From an uncultured cyanobacterium (GTDB lineage: Bacteria; Cyanobacteriota; Cyanobacteriia; Pseudanabaenales; Pseudanabaenaceae), in NCBI GenBank assembly GCA_903819605.1, contig CAIJEA010000577.1, positions 1 through 5,290 on the forward strand: a stretch of DNA of 5,290 nt, in the 5' to 3' direction. Positions within the stretch are counted from its first letter, which is position 1; each line of letters begins with the position of its first letter. The notes under the pieces were generated by a model. That model saw only the letters and a program-made list of their open reading frames with translations, searched no databases and was not told the origin of the DNA. Below are positions 5,033 through 5,290 of the stretch, piece after piece. Made by a program: the position numbers and the translations under genes.

Positions 5033-5290
5033 ATGACCAAGGCTATCGATCCCACAGCAACAGAAGAGTATGTATCTTTTAGTGAACTAAAGAAGTTACA
5101 TAGTTTTACCGACGCGATGATTGAAAAATTTTTGGGGGAATGCGACATGACAAAGCGCAATCCCAAATCAAAAAGCACTAACCCCGTAAAACTTTATAGT
5201 GTCGCAAGGGTTAATCAAGTCTTAACGGATGAACAGTTTATTGAATGGAGAAACAAGAACAAACTTGCCTCCTCAAAACGAAAGAAACCT
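5033..5290 (+). CDS. Unrecognised protein, N-terminal part, truncated by window edge
   Basis: An open frame of 86 codons runs from ATG 5033 to the window end without a stop. The N-terminus is acidic (DPTATEEYVSFSELKKLHSF), followed by TDAMIEKFLGECDMTKRNP and VKLYSVARVNQVL, then EWRNKNKLASSKRKKP, which is strongly basic. The pattern of a TDA-x-I-x-x-x-LGE segment followed by NP and a KLY-x-x-x-RV segment resembles a small domain seen at the start of various bacterial and plant proteins of unclear function. This is recollection, not a search result, and no activity is assigned. The gene lies 42 bases after the ferredoxin terminator and so needs its own promoter. The ribosome-binding site is weak (AAGCAAAGAA). 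An overlapping ATG at 5019 opens only a five-codon frame in another register. Confidence 0.7.
   Translation, partial: MTKAIDPTATEEYVSFSELKKLHSFTDAMIEKFLGECDMTKRNPKSKSTNPVKLYSVARVNQVLTDEQFIEWRNKNKLASSKRKKP

Noticed and set aside
1..5290. CRISPR array, tRNA or rRNA genes, transposase or phage genes
   Set aside because: No regularly spaced long repeats, no cloverleaf-like sequence and no transposase or phage-like frame were seen on either strand.

Overview
The window looks like cyanobacterial chromosome. It is moderately AT-rich, carries nine exact copies of the HIP1 octamer GCGATCGC, and encodes a cyanobacterial-type long NusB, a plant-type 2Fe-2S ferredoxin and intergenic palindromic repeats of a kind common in cyanobacteria. 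A filamentous or Pseudanabaena-like lineage is plausible but cannot be fixed from the sequence alone.

Layout: (1) 1-1191, minus strand: a 12-helix major facilitator transporter that leaves the window just before its C-terminus. (2) 1206-1230: an intrinsic terminator reading leftwards, very close to the transporter start. (3) 1320-1964, minus strand: a Tat-exported ferritin-like protein. (4) 1965-2151: a divergent intergenic region with three 10-bp direct repeats just ahead of the sigma gene. (5) 2152-2754 and 2830-3384, plus strand: an ECF-type sigma factor with a TTG start, followed by a two-domain cupin anti-sigma factor of the ChrR type. (6) 3385-3850: a non-coding stretch with two different inverted-repeat elements and a GC-rich tetraloop hairpin. 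(7) 3851-4489, minus strand: nusB. (8) 4618-4947, plus strand: a 2Fe-2S ferredoxin divergent from nusB, ending in a perfect 21-bp terminator hairpin that begins at its stop codon. (9) 5033-5290, plus strand: the 5' part of an unrecognised gene running off the right end.

The most interesting unit is 1320-3384. A sigma factor and its likely anti-sigma partner sit back to back with a Tat-exported ferritin-like protein across a shared intergenic region. The cupin domain keeps the metal-ligand spacing known from ChrR, the singlet-oxygen-responsive anti-sigma factor of Rhodobacter. The N-terminal sigma-binding half lacks the His/Cys zinc motif that defines ChrR. The inference is a photo-oxidative or metal stress switch that has dropped the zinc anti-sigma module, possibly with the exported ferritin-like protein as a target. 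The remaining genes (nusB, ferredoxin, transporter) are ordinary housekeeping or accessory genes with no evident functional link to this unit.
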